Made by a program: the position numbers and the translations under genes
The notes under the pieces: generated by a model
Told to the model about the DNA's origin: nothing
The model's input: the letters and a program-made list of their open reading frames with translations, nothing else
Databases searched by the model: none
Assembly (NCBI GenBank): GCA_963805915.1
Contig: CAWDWD010000012.1
Span: 1-64,000 of the forward strand
Length of the DNA stretch: 64,000 nucleotides
From: JAEULH01 sp963805915
Lineage (GTDB): Bacteria > Pseudomonadota > Alphaproteobacteria > Rhodospirillales > Defluviicoccaceae
Reading direction: 5' to 3'
In this document: one piece after another, positions 18,129-27,122 of the stretch
Position numbering within the stretch: the first letter of the stretch is position 1
How the letters are laid out: each line of letters opens with the position of its first letter

Positions 18129-19724
18129 ATGAAACGGATGGCTGCGGATAAGACCAGCGCGGTACACGCGCGGCCAGAGTTGCTGCAGGTCGCCGACACA
18201 GTCGCGCGCGATAAGAGTATCGATCGCGACGAGGTCCTCGAGGCAATGGAGCAGGCCATTCAGAAGGCGGCGCGCTCCAAGTATGGCCAGGAGCACGATA
18301 TTCGCGTGTTCATCGATCGCATGTCGGGCGAGATCTCGCTCGCGCGCTACCTCGAGGTCGTCGAGGTGATCGAGAACGAGGCGACGCAGATCACCGCGGA
18401 CCAGGCGCACCGGCGCAAAGCGGACGCCGAGCTTGGCGAGTTTCTCGCCGACCCGCTGCCGCCGATCGACTTCGGGCGGATCGCCGCGCAGACCGCCAAG
18501 CAGGTGATCGTTCACAAGGTGCGCGAGGCGGAACGCCGCCGGCAGTACGAGGAGTTCAAGGATCGCGCCGGCGAGGTTGTCAACGGGTTGGTCAAGCGGG
18601 TCGAGTTCGGCAACGTCATTGTCGACCTGAGCCGCGCCGAGGCCATGCTGCGGCGCGAAGAGGCCATCCCACGCGAGCACTTCAATGTCGGCGATCGGGT
18701 CAGGGCCTACATTCTCGACGTGCGCGAGGAACCGCGCGGACCGCAGGTGTTTCTCTCGCGGACCAATCCGAAGTTCATGGCCAAGCTGTTCGCTCAGGAA
18801 GTTCCCGAGATTTACGACGGCATCATCGAGATCAAGTCGGTGGCCCGCGACCCCGGTTCGCGCGCCAAGATCGCGGTGCTTTCGCACAACTCCGGGATGG
18901 ACCCGGTCGGTCCCTGCATCGGCATGCGCGGCTCGCGCGTCCAGGCGGTGGTCGGCGAACTCCAGGGCGAGAAGATCGACATCATTCAATGGTCGGCCGA
19001 CCCGGCGACGTTCATCGTCAACGCCCTGGCTCCGGCCGAAGTCGCCAAGGTCGTGCTAGACGAAGAGGCCAACCGCATCGAGGTTGTGGTTCCCGACGAG
19101 CAACTCAGCCTCGCAATCGGCCGCCGCGGCCAGAACGTCCGGCTGGCCTCTCAGCTAACCGGCTGGGATATCGATATCCTCACCGAGGATGAAGAGAGCC
19201 AGCGCCGCAACGAGGAATTCCGGACGCGCTCGCAGGCCTTCATCGAGGCCCTCAACATCGACGACGTCATCGCTCACCTGCTTGTTAACGAGGGCTTCTC
19301 CAGCGTCGAAGAGATCGCGTTCGTTCCTCTGGAGGAACTTTCCGAGATCGAGGGGTTCGAGGCGGAACTCGCCGAGGAACTGAAGTCACGCGCCGAGGTG
19401 TTTCTCGAAAACCGCGACCAGATCTTCATGGCGCGGCGCGTCGAACTCGGCGTCTCCGACGACGTCGCGGCACTCGACGGCATGAAGCCGGCGATCCTTG
19501 CCGCTTTGGGAGAAAACGGGGTTAAGACGCTCGACGACCTCGCGGATCTGGCCGGTGACGAGCTTTTTGAGTATGCCCCCGCCGGGTCGCTCACCCTCGA
19601 GGCGGCCAACGACATCGTCATGGCGGCGCGCGCGCACTGGTTCGAGGACGAACCGGTCGGCGCACAAGAGGCGCAGAGCGCGGCAAGCGGCGACGCGGAG
19701 GCGGCGGCGCCCAGCAACGGGTAG
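18129..19724 (+). CDS. nusA: Transcription termination/antitermination protein NusA
   Basis: 531 residues. The N-terminal RNAP-binding domain starts about residue 10, followed by S1 (about 140-200), two KH domains (GPCIGMRGSRVQAVVGELQG; LAIGRRGQNVRLASQLTGWD) and two C-terminal helix-hairpin-helix repeats (FSSVEEIAFVPLEELSEIEG; VKTLDDLADLAGDELFEY). It modulates pausing, termination and antitermination. It lies 14 bases after rimP. Confidence 0.96.
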   Translation: MKRMAADKTSAVHARPELLQVADTVARDKSIDRDEVLEAMEQAIQKAARSKYGQEHDIRVFIDRMSGEISLARYLEVVEVIENEATQITADQAHRRKADAELGEFLADPLPPIDFGRIAAQTAKQVIVHKVREAERRRQYEEFKDRAGEVVNGLVKRVEFGNVIVDLSRAEAMLRREEAIPREHFNVGDRVRAYILDVREEPRGPQVFLSRTNPKFMAKLFAQEVPEIYDGIIEIKSVARDPGSRAKIAVLSHNSGMDPVGPCIGMRGSRVQAVVGELQGEKIDIIQWSADPATFIVNALAPAEVAKVVLDEEANRIEVVVPDEQLSLAIGRRGQNVRLASQLTGWDIDILTEDEESQRRNEEFRTRSQAFIEALNIDDVIAHLLVNEGFSSVEEIAFVPLEELSEIEGFEAELAEELKSRAEVFLENRDQIFMARRVELGVSDDVAALDGMKPAILAALGENGVKTLDDLADLAGDELFEYAPAGSLTLEAANDIVMAARAHWFEDEPVGAQEAQSAASGDAEAAAPSNG

Positions 19725-19730
19725 GCGGGA

Positions 19731-20375
19731 ATGACCCGGTCAGAGGTCGCGGACGTTTGTCTGGACGATCGTCATTCCAACCGGCGGTGTCTGGTTGCCG
19801 GCCCGAAGGAGCGCGATGGCCTGGTCAGATTCGTCGTGAGCCCGGCCGGGGAGGTGATGCCGGATATCTCGGGACGGTTGCCCGGACGGGGTTTTTGGTT
19901 GAGCGCTGACAGGGATATGGTAGACAGGGCGTGCGCAAAGAGGATGTTCGCCAAAGCGGCGCGCACCGACGTCGCCGTTCCGAGTCATCTTGCCGACGAT
20001 GTCGAACGTTTGTTGGTTCGCCGGTGCCAGGAAATTATCGGTTTGGCGCGGCGCGCGAAGCAGGCCGTGTTTGGGTACGCTCAGACGCGCCAATGGATGG
20101 AGCAAGGTCAGGCGGCAGTCTTGCTGGCCGCGCTTGATGGCTCCGGTGATCAGCGCAGGAAAATGCGCGGTGCGGACGACAAAGCCCAGATCGTCGACGT
20201 TCTCACGGCGGCTGAACTTGGCGGCGCGGTCGGCAGGCAGCGCATCGTCCACGGTGCTCTTGCGCCCGGCAAGTTGGCGACAGGTCTGCGGCTTGAGGCC
20301 AAGCGGCTTGGAGGATTTCGCGGGTTGACGACCGTTGCGGGCGGCGCGACGGGACACCCGAGATTGGATATGTAG
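19731..20375 (+). CDS. YlxR (DUF448) domain fused to an L7Ae-like RNA-binding domain
   Basis: 214 residues. The YlxR domain (about 10-95) has RRCLVAGPKERDGLVRFVVS and DISGRLPGRGFWLSADRDMV. The second half (about 100-190) begins RCQEIIGLARRAKQAVFGYA, as in L7Ae/L30e-like proteins. This fusion between nusA and infB is the usual alphaproteobacterial arrangement. It probably binds RNA or RNase P components, but its exact role here is not known. Confidence 0.9.
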   Translation: MTRSEVADVCLDDRHSNRRCLVAGPKERDGLVRFVVSPAGEVMPDISGRLPGRGFWLSADRDMVDRACAKRMFAKAARTDVAVPSHLADDVERLLVRRCQEIIGLARRAKQAVFGYAQTRQWMEQGQAAVLLAALDGSGDQRRKMRGADDKAQIVDVLTAAELGGAVGRQRIVHGALAPGKLATGLRLEAKRLGGFRGLTTVAGGATGHPRLDM

Positions 20376-20388
20376 CGCTCAGATTGAC

Positions 20389-22998
20389 ATGACGGATACG
20401 GACGAACGCAAAGCGGAAGATACAGCCCAGCTCGCAAAGCCGAAAAAGCTTGAGCTGAAGAAAACCGTCGAAGGCGGCCAAGTGCGGCAGAATTTCTCGC
20501 ACGGCCGTTCGAAGATGGTCACGGTCGAGGTGCGCAAGAAGCGGACGTTCGCGACTGACGGCCAGGGCCGAGTGGCGGAGGTTCGTCGCGGCGCCGGCGC
20601 TACCGCGAGCGCCCCCGGCGGTGCGGCTCGCGAGAGCTCGCCGATTGGGCTCACCAATCAGGAAAAAGCCGCGCGCGCCCGGGCGCTACAGGACGCCATG
20701 CGCGCCGAGGACGAGCGCGCGGCTCTCGAAGAGAAGCTGGCTGCCGTGGCCAAGGCTGACTCCATCGCCGCGGCGGAAGCCGCGCTGAAGGCCGACGCCG
20801 AGGCCGCGCCGCCAAGTGCGGAGGAACCTCAACCAACGGAGGCTCCGCCAGCCGAGCAGGCCGCTGCCGCGCCGTCCGTCGAGCCGACGCAGCCGGAGCA
20901 GGCATCGGAGCCGGTACAAGCTCCGCGAACCGCGGCTCCGGCGCCGAGCGCCGAGCCGGTCGCGCGGCCGAAGACGGCGGTTGCCGATACCAAAAAAATG
21001 GTTCCCGAGAGCGATGAGGACGACCGCCGCGGGCGCGCCAAGCGGCCGCTTCGCGCCGATGCGCGGAAAGTTGCCCCGGCGCCCCGCCGGGACGAAGCCA
21101 GTCGCCGCGGCGGCAAGCTGACCATTGTCGATGCCTTGGACGAAGGCAGCAGTGAGCGCGTGCGTAGTCTGGCCTCGGTCCGCCGCGCCCGCGAGAAGGA
21201 GCGGTTGAAGCAGCAGGCGCAGCGGGGCTCCGAGCCGTTGAAGATCGTCCGCGAGGTCGTCGTTCCCGAGACCATTACGGTTCAGGAATTGGCCAACCGG
21301 ATGGCCGAGCGGAGCGTCGGAGTGATCAAGTCGCTGATGAAAATGGGCGTGATGGCAACGATCAACCATGTGATGGACGCCGACACCGCCGAGTTGATCG
21401 CCACCGAATATGGTCACAAGGTCAAGCGGGTGAGTGAATCGGACGTCGAAATCGGTCTCAAGGGCGAAGCCGACGAGGATACCAACCTGATGGCGCGGCC
21501 TCCGGTCGTGACCGTCATGGGCCATGTCGATCACGGCAAAACGTCGCTTCTCGACGCCCTGCGCAAAACCGATGTGGCCGCCCACGAGGCCGGCGGAATT
21601 ACCCAGCACATCGGCGCCTACCAAGTGACGCTCGCGAGCGGCGACAAGATCACTTTCATCGATACGCCGGGTCACGCCGCCTTCACGCAGATGCGCGCGC
21701 GCGGCGCGAGAGCGACCGACATCGTGGTTCTGGTCGTCGCCGCCGACGACGGCGTCATGCCGCAGACTGTCGAGGCGATCGACCATGCCAAGGCCGCGAA
21801 TGTTCCCATCATTGTCGCCATCAACAAAATCGACCGGCCGGACGCCAACCCGACGCGGGTGCGTACCGAGTTATTGCAGCATGGCATCGTCACCGAGGAC
21901 ATGGGCGGCGAGACACTCAGCGTAGAGGTTTCCGCCAAGCAGGGAACCAACCTCGACAGGTTGCAGGAAGCGATCCTGCTTCAGGCGGAAGTGCTCGACC
22001 AGAAGGCCAATCCCGATCGTCCTGCCGAAGGCATCGTCATCGAGACTAAAGTCGAACGCGGCCGCGGTTCCGTCGCGACCGTTCTTGTCCAGCGCGGCAC
22101 CTTGCGGGTCGGCGATATCTTTGTCGCCGGTGCCGAGTGGGGCCGGGTGCGCGGATTGAACGACGCGAACGGCGTTTCACTGAGCGAGGCGGGGCCGGGA
22201 ATGCCGGTCGAGGTTTTGGGGCTGAACGCGACACCCGCCGCCGGCGACGACGTTTCGGCGGTCGAGAACGAGGCGCGCGCGCGCGAGGTGTCGGAGTTCC
22301 GCCAGCGCAGAATGCGCGAAGCCAAGACCGCCACCAACCGCGGCACGGTCGAGGAGATCTTCAGCCGTATCGCCGACGGCGAGCAGCGCCTGTTGCCGGT
22401 TGTCCTGAAGGCGGACGTTCACGGATCCAGCGAAGCCATCGTCAGCGCGCTGACGAAGATGGGGACCGACGAGGTCGGGGTCCAGGTGGTTCACAACGGC
22501 GTCGGCGGCATCAACGAGTCCGACGTCGCGCTCGCCCGCGCTTCCGGTGCGTTCGTCATCGGCTTCAACGTCCGCGCCAATCCGCAGGCGCGTGAGCTGG
22601 CGAAGCGCGACGGCGTCGACATCCGCTACTACTCGATCATCTACAATCTCACCGATGATCTAAAGATCATGCTTACGGGCATGCTAGCGCCGGTGATCCG
22701 CGAGAACCTGCGCGGCTACGCTCAGATCCGCGAAGTCTTCAATATCACCAAGGTCGGCAAGGTGGCGGGCTGCATGGTGACCGAGGGCCTGGTCAAGCGC
22801 GGCGGCAAGATCCGCCTGCTGCGCGACGACGTTGTCATCCACGAGGGCGACATCTCGCAGCTGAAGCGATTCAAGGATGACGTGCGCGAAGTTAAGGAAG
22901 GCTACGACTGCGGTATCGCGATCGCCAACTACAACGACATCCGCGTGGGCGACATGATCGAGTGTTTCGAACTTGAGCAAATCGCCCAGCAGCTTTAG
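20389..22998 (+). CDS. infB: Translation initiation factor IF-2
   Basis: 869 residues. A long Ala/Pro/Glu-rich N-terminal region (about 1-290) is followed by IF2_N (VQELANRMAERSVGVIKSLM), the GTPase (G1 VMGHVDHGKTSLLD, G3 DTPGHAAF, G4 NKID) and domains II-IV ending YDCGIAIANYNDIRVGDMIE. It recruits initiator tRNA to the 30S. The ATG at 20389 lies 13 bases after the ylxR stop. Confidence 0.97.
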   Translation: MTDTDERKAEDTAQLAKPKKLELKKTVEGGQVRQNFSHGRSKMVTVEVRKKRTFATDGQGRVAEVRRGAGATASAPGGAARESSPIGLTNQEKAARARALQDAMRAEDERAALEEKLAAVAKADSIAAAEAALKADAEAAPPSAEEPQPTEAPPAEQAAAAPSVEPTQPEQASEPVQAPRTAAPAPSAEPVARPKTAVADTKKMVPESDEDDRRGRAKRPLRADARKVAPAPRRDEASRRGGKLTIVDALDEGSSERVRSLASVRRAREKERLKQQAQRGSEPLKIVREVVVPETITVQELANRMAERSVGVIKSLMKMGVMATINHVMDADTAELIATEYGHKVKRVSESDVEIGLKGEADEDTNLMARPPVVTVMGHVDHGKTSLLDALRKTDVAAHEAGGITQHIGAYQVTLASGDKITFIDTPGHAAFTQMRARGARATDIVVLVVAADDGVMPQTVEAIDHAKAANVPIIVAINKIDRPDANPTRVRTELLQHGIVTEDMGGETLSVEVSAKQGTNLDRLQEAILLQAEVLDQKANPDRPAEGIVIETKVERGRGSVATVLVQRGTLRVGDIFVAGAEWGRVRGLNDANGVSLSEAGPGMPVEVLGLNATPAAGDDVSAVENEARAREVSEFRQRRMREAKTATNRGTVEEIFSRIADGEQRLLPVVLKADVHGSSEAIVSALTKMGTDEVGVQVVHNGVGGINESDVALARASGAFVIGFNVRANPQARELAKRDGVDIRYYSIIYNLTDDLKIMLTGMLAPVIRENLRGYAQIREVFNITKVGKVAGCMVTEGLVKRGGKIRLLRDDVVIHEGDISQLKRFKDDVREVKEGYDCGIAIANYNDIRVGDMIECFELEQIAQQL

Positions 22999-23036
22999 CG
23001 CGTCGTGGTCAGCGGGCGGAGCGGATTAACACGGAC

Positions 23037-23498
23037 ATGATGTCGAAAGGGGAGCCGAGGGCCCCCAGCCAGCGCCAATTGCGGGTCGGTGAGGAGTTGC
23101 GGCACGCGCTCGCGCAGCTGCTTGAGCGCGGCGAAGTCCGCGATCCTCGGCTCGCGGATACGCCGATCACGGTGACCGAAGTCCGTGTCAGCGCCGATCT
23201 TCGCAACGCGACGGCCTTTTTCATCCCGCTCGGCGGGAGCGCTGACGATTCGACCGTCAATACGTTGATGCGCGCGCGCGGTTTCATGCGCCGACGCCTT
23301 GCCGAACTGGTGCGATTGAGAACAATGCCCGCGTTTACGTTCCGCCTCGATCCGTCCTTCGACGAGGCCGGGCACATCGAGGAGCTGTTGCGGCGTCCAG
23401 ACGTGGCCAGGGATCTTCGCCATGACGGAGACGACGCCGCTGACGGTGGCGCCGAGGCGGGCAGCGACACCACCCGGAGCAACGCCTTTGAGCGCTGA
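23037..23498 (+). CDS. rbfA: Ribosome-binding factor A
   Basis: 153 residues. RbfA core: QRQLRVGEELRHALAQLLER, TPITVTEVRVSADLRNATAF and MRRRLAELVRLRTMPAFTFR, with the KH-like fold. It is a 30S late-assembly and cold-adaptation factor. The C-terminal 25 residues are acidic and disordered and overlap the truB reading frame. Confidence 0.94.
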   Translation: MMSKGEPRAPSQRQLRVGEELRHALAQLLERGEVRDPRLADTPITVTEVRVSADLRNATAFFIPLGGSADDSTVNTLMRARGFMRRRLAELVRLRTMPAFTFRLDPSFDEAGHIEELLRRPDVARDLRHDGDDAADGGAEAGSDTTRSNAFER

Positions 23499-24414
23499 AC
23501 GCCTAACGAGGCCGATCCACGGCTGGCTGATCATCGACAAGCCGCAAGGAATGACCTCGGCGGCGGTCATCTCGGTGATCCGCCGCCTCACGGGCGCGGC
23601 CAAGGCCGGACACGGCGGCACCCTCGACCCGCTGGCGACGGGCGTCTTGCCGATTGCCTTCGGCGAGGCGACGAAAACCGTCAGCTACGCCATGGACGGA
23701 TCGAAAGTTTATCTCTTCACCGCGCGCTGGGGCGAGAAACGCAACACCGACGACGCCGAGGGAGCCGTCACGGCATGGAGCGACGTCCGCCCGGACGAGG
23801 CCGCGATCAACGCGGTTCTGCCGCGCTTTAGCGGCGAAATCGACCAGACGCCGCCGGACTTCTCCGCGATCAAGGTCAACGGGCGCAGGGCCTACGCGCT
23901 GGCGCGCGACGACCAGGCGGTGGAACTCGCTCCGCGGCGCTGTCATGTCGACGAGATCAAGCTGATCGACCGGCCGGACGCGGACCATGCGACTTTTCGG
24001 GTGCGGTCGGGCAAGGGCGTCTACATGCGCGCGTTGGCCCGCGACATCGCGGCCGCCCTCGGCACGCTTGGCTATGTCTCGACGCTGCGCCGCCTCCGCG
24101 TAGGACCCTTCGGCGAGGACCGGGCGCTTTCCTTGTCGGCCGCGCGCGAACTGGACGCCGAGGCTATCGTGGACCAGTATCTCCTTCCCGTCGGAGCGGC
24201 GCTGTCGGATATTCCCTCCGTCTCGCTGACAGAGACGGAGGCGGGGCGGCTCCGGCATGGCCAAGCCATCGCCGTGCTGCCGATTGCCAGCCGCTCCCCA
24301 TCCAGGCGGTTACGCAAGGACGCGGTCGTGTATGCGACGGCCGGTGGCCGGCCCGTGGCCTTGGCGCGGATTACGGGCGGCGAAATTCGCCCTCTGCGGG
24401 TATTAAATATTTGA
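23488..24414 (+). CDS. truB: tRNA pseudouridine(55) synthase TruB
   Basis: 308 residues from TTG 23488. The core opens GWLIIDKPQGMTSAAVISVI and carries the catalytic Asp in HGGTLDPLATGVLPIAFGEA. It makes pseudouridine 55 in the T-loop. I prefer the TTG because GGAG lies 8 bases upstream and the overlap with rbfA is 11 bases; the ATG at 23422 (overlap 77 bases) would add 22 residues. Confidence 0.93.
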   Translation: MSAERLTRPIHGWLIIDKPQGMTSAAVISVIRRLTGAAKAGHGGTLDPLATGVLPIAFGEATKTVSYAMDGSKVYLFTARWGEKRNTDDAEGAVTAWSDVRPDEAAINAVLPRFSGEIDQTPPDFSAIKVNGRRAYALARDDQAVELAPRRCHVDEIKLIDRPDADHATFRVRSGKGVYMRALARDIAAALGTLGYVSTLRRLRVGPFGEDRALSLSAARELDAEAIVDQYLLPVGAALSDIPSVSLTETEAGRLRHGQAIAVLPIASRSPSRRLRKDAVVYATAGGRPVALARITGGEIRPLRVLNI

Positions 24415-24445
24415 GATCGGGAAAGACAAAGAGGCGGAGTGAGTG

Positions 24446-24715
24446 ATGTCAATTACAGCCGAGCGGAAGCAGGAAGTTATTCACGAATTTGCGATGGTCG
24501 CCAATGACACCGGGTCCCCCGAGGTCCAGGTCGCCATTCTCAGCGAGCGCATCCGCAATCTGACCGAGCATCTTAAGGTCCACAAGAAGGACTTCCACTC
24601 GCGTCGCGGCCTGCTGATGATGGTCGGCCAGCGGCGGCGACTGCTCGACTATCTTAAGGGAAAAGAGGTCACCCGCTACTCAGCGCTGATCGAACGACTC
24701 GGACTGCGACGCTAA
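24446..24715 (+). CDS. rpsO: 30S ribosomal protein S15
   Basis: 89 residues, the exact family length: SITAERKQEVIHEFAMVAND, SPEVQVAILSERIRNLTEHL, HSRRGLLMMVGQRRRLLDYL. It binds the 16S central domain. GGCGGAGTGAG precedes the ATG. pnp follows after 97 bases; that gap holds a short imperfect hairpin (AACGCT/AGCGTT, 24731-24760), where an RNase III cleavage site between rpsO and pnp is common. Confidence 0.97.
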   Translation: MSITAERKQEVIHEFAMVANDTGSPEVQVAILSERIRNLTEHLKVHKKDFHSRRGLLMMVGQRRRLLDYLKGKEVTRYSALIERLGLRR

Positions 24716-24812
24716 CGCGGCTCTTAATGCAACGCTGGAGCAATTCGGTTCCGAGCGTTGGCGCCGGACGGCGCAATGTCGGCATGCTGCCGATCACTTG
24801 AAAGGATCAATA

Positions 24813-26945
24813 ATGTTTAATGAGTTCCGCAAGGAAGTCCAATGGGGCGGGCGAACCCTGACTATGGAGACGGGGAAGGTTGCGCGCCAGGCCGATGGCG
24901 CGGTGCTTGTGACGTACGGTGAGACCAAGGTTCTTTGCACCGTTGTTTACGAGAAGGCCGCCAAGCCAGGCTTGGATTTCTTCCCGCTGTCGGTTCACTA
25001 CCAGGAAAAAACATTCGCGGCCGGCAAGATCCCCGGCGGCTTTTTCAAGCGCGAGGGGCGGCCCGCGGAAAAGGAGATTCTGACCTCGCGGCTCATCGAC
25101 CGGCCGATCAGGCCGCTGTTCGCCAAGGGGTTCCGCAACGAGACCCAGGTTATCTGCACGACCCTTTCGCACGATTTGGAGAACGACCCGGATATCGCGG
25201 CGTTGATTGGAACGTCGGCGGCGCTGACGCTGTCGGGTATTCCGTTCCTCGGCCCGATCGCCGGGTGCCGCGTCGGCTATATCAACGGTGAGTACGTCCT
25301 CAACCCTCGGCTCGATGAACTGCCTTCGAGTGCTCTGGATCTGGTCGTCGCCGGCACCCGCGAGGGTGTTTTGATGGTCGAGTTGGAAGCCAAGGAGCTT
25401 TCCGAGGATGTCATGCTCGGTGCGGTCATGTTCGGCCACGACGCCATGCAGCCGGTCGTCGATGCGATCATCCAGCTGGCCGAAGCCTGCGCCCGCGAGC
25501 CCATTGACGTGCCGGAGGCTCCGTCCGGTAAGGCCGAACTCGCCGAGAGGGTCCGCGCCATCGCCGAGGCCGACCTGCGCGAGGCCTACAAGGAGACCCT
25601 GAAATTTGCCCGTCGCGACAAGGTCGCCGCGGTCAAGCAGCGCACGTCCGAAGCGGTGTCGGCCGACAACTCGCTCGATCCCGGCGTCGTGATCGATTGT
25701 TTTGACGACGTTTTCCGCGCGCTTGAAAAAGATGTCGTCAGGCGCGGCCTGCTGAGCGAGCGCGTGCGCATCGACGGCCGCGATCTGTCGACGGTGCGGC
25801 CGATCGCGGTCGAGGTCGGGCTGCTGCCGCGCGCCCACGGCAGCGCGCTGTTCACTCGCGGCGAGACCCAGGCTCTGGTCGTGACCACCTTGGGAACCGG
25901 GCAGGACGAGCAGGTCATTGACGCGCTCGCCGGCGAATTCCGCGAGCACTTCATGCTGCATTACAATTTTCCGCCGTACTCCGTCGGCGAGGCCGGACGC
26001 TTCGGCTTTACCGGGCGACGCGAGGTCGGCCACGGCAAGCTGGCGTGGCGGTCGGTCCGGCCGCTGCTGCCGGCGAAGGAGGCGTTCCCCTACACGATCC
26101 GGGTGGTTTCGGAAATCACTGAGTCCAACGGCTCTTCGTCCATGGCGACCGTGTGCGGCGCTTCCCTGTCGATGATGGACGCGGGCGTTCCGCTGCCACG
26201 GCCCATCGCCGGCATCGCCATGGGCCTGATCAAGGAGGGCGACGATTTCGCCGTGCTGTCGGATATCCTCGGCGACGAGGATCACCTTGGCGACATGGAC
26301 TTCAAGGTCGCGGGAACATCGGACGGCATCACCGCGCTGCAGATGGACATCAAGATCACGTCCATTACCGAGGAGATCATGCGCGTCGCCCTGGCCCAGG
26401 CGCGCGACGGCCGCCACCACATTCTGGACGAGATGGCCGGCGGGATCGCCTCGGCGCGCGACGCGCTCAATGAGAACGCGCCGCGGATTACCGTGATCCA
26501 CATCAACAAGGAAAAGATCCGCGAAGTAATAGGCCCGGGCGGGAAAATGATCCGTGAGATCTGCGAAGTGACCGGAGCCAGGATCGATCTTGAGGACGAT
26601 GGGACCGTCAAGGTGGCGGCGGTCGACGAAAACTCGGCGACAGCCGCGATCGACTGGATCCGCAGCATCGCGGCCGAGCCGGAGGTCGGCACGATCTACA
26701 CCGGAAAGGTCGTCAAGACGGTAGATTTCGGCGCTTTCGTCAACTTTCTCGGCGCCCGCGACGGGCTGGTTCACATTAGCGAGATATCCCGCGAGCGGGT
26801 GAACAAGGTGACCGACGTTCTTCAGGTTGGCGACAGCGTCAAGGTCAAGCTCATCGGGATGGACGACCGCGGGAAGCTGAAGTTGTCCATGCGCGCCGTC
26901 GATCAGCAATCGGGCGAGGATCTTTCGACTAAGGCCGCGACTTGA
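24813..26945 (+). CDS. pnp: Polyribonucleotide nucleotidyltransferase
   Basis: 710 residues. Two RNase PH domains (about 12-230 and 310-545), with FAAGKIPGGFFKREGRPAEK in the first and ITESNGSSSMATVCGASLSM in the second. These are followed by KH (EKIREVIGPGGKMIREICEV) and S1 (GTIYTGKVVKTVDFGAFVNF) domains. It degrades RNA 3'-5' phosphorolytically. It ends the rimP-pnp operon and is followed by a strong hairpin. Confidence 0.97.
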   Translation: MFNEFRKEVQWGGRTLTMETGKVARQADGAVLVTYGETKVLCTVVYEKAAKPGLDFFPLSVHYQEKTFAAGKIPGGFFKREGRPAEKEILTSRLIDRPIRPLFAKGFRNETQVICTTLSHDLENDPDIAALIGTSAALTLSGIPFLGPIAGCRVGYINGEYVLNPRLDELPSSALDLVVAGTREGVLMVELEAKELSEDVMLGAVMFGHDAMQPVVDAIIQLAEACAREPIDVPEAPSGKAELAERVRAIAEADLREAYKETLKFARRDKVAAVKQRTSEAVSADNSLDPGVVIDCFDDVFRALEKDVVRRGLLSERVRIDGRDLSTVRPIAVEVGLLPRAHGSALFTRGETQALVVTTLGTGQDEQVIDALAGEFREHFMLHYNFPPYSVGEAGRFGFTGRREVGHGKLAWRSVRPLLPAKEAFPYTIRVVSEITESNGSSSMATVCGASLSMMDAGVPLPRPIAGIAMGLIKEGDDFAVLSDILGDEDHLGDMDFKVAGTSDGITALQMDIKITSITEEIMRVALAQARDGRHHILDEMAGGIASARDALNENAPRITVIHINKEKIREVIGPGGKMIREICEVTGARIDLEDDGTVKVAAVDENSATAAIDWIRSIAAEPEVGTIYTGKVVKTVDFGAFVNFLGARDGLVHISEISRERVNKVTDVLQVGDSVKVKLIGMDDRGKLKLSMRAVDQQSGEDLSTKAAT

Positions 26946-26975
26946 CCAGTGGCGGGCCGGTGATACAACTTTGCG

Positions 26976-27006
26976 CTCCGGCTCGAACGTCGTGTTCGAG
27001 CCGGAG
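26976..27006 (+). terminator. Hairpin downstream of pnp
   Basis: CTCCGGCTCGAAC and GTTCGAGCCGGAG form a perfect 13-bp stem with a 5-base loop, 31 bases after the pnp stop. The downstream sequence TCGATTTCG gives only a weak T-rich tail. The placement at the operon end supports termination or 3'-end protection. Confidence 0.65.
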
Positions 27007-27122
27007 TCGATTTCGCGCGCAGCATTGTCTATATGAACTAGGAGCAGGGTAGAGCTTCGTATCCGCTCGGGGCCGCGTGCTTGCCTCGACCGGATACGTC
27101 GCCGATGGAATAAGTTGTGATG

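Noticed and set aside
17526..19724. A single 732-codon RimP-NusA fusion
   Set aside because: The linking part is out-of-frame rimP sequence; the true rimP continuation is in the next frame and nusA has its own start at 18129.
24807..26909. 700-codon minus-strand frame
   Set aside because: Fully antisense to pnp; its length is an effect of high GC at third codon positions.
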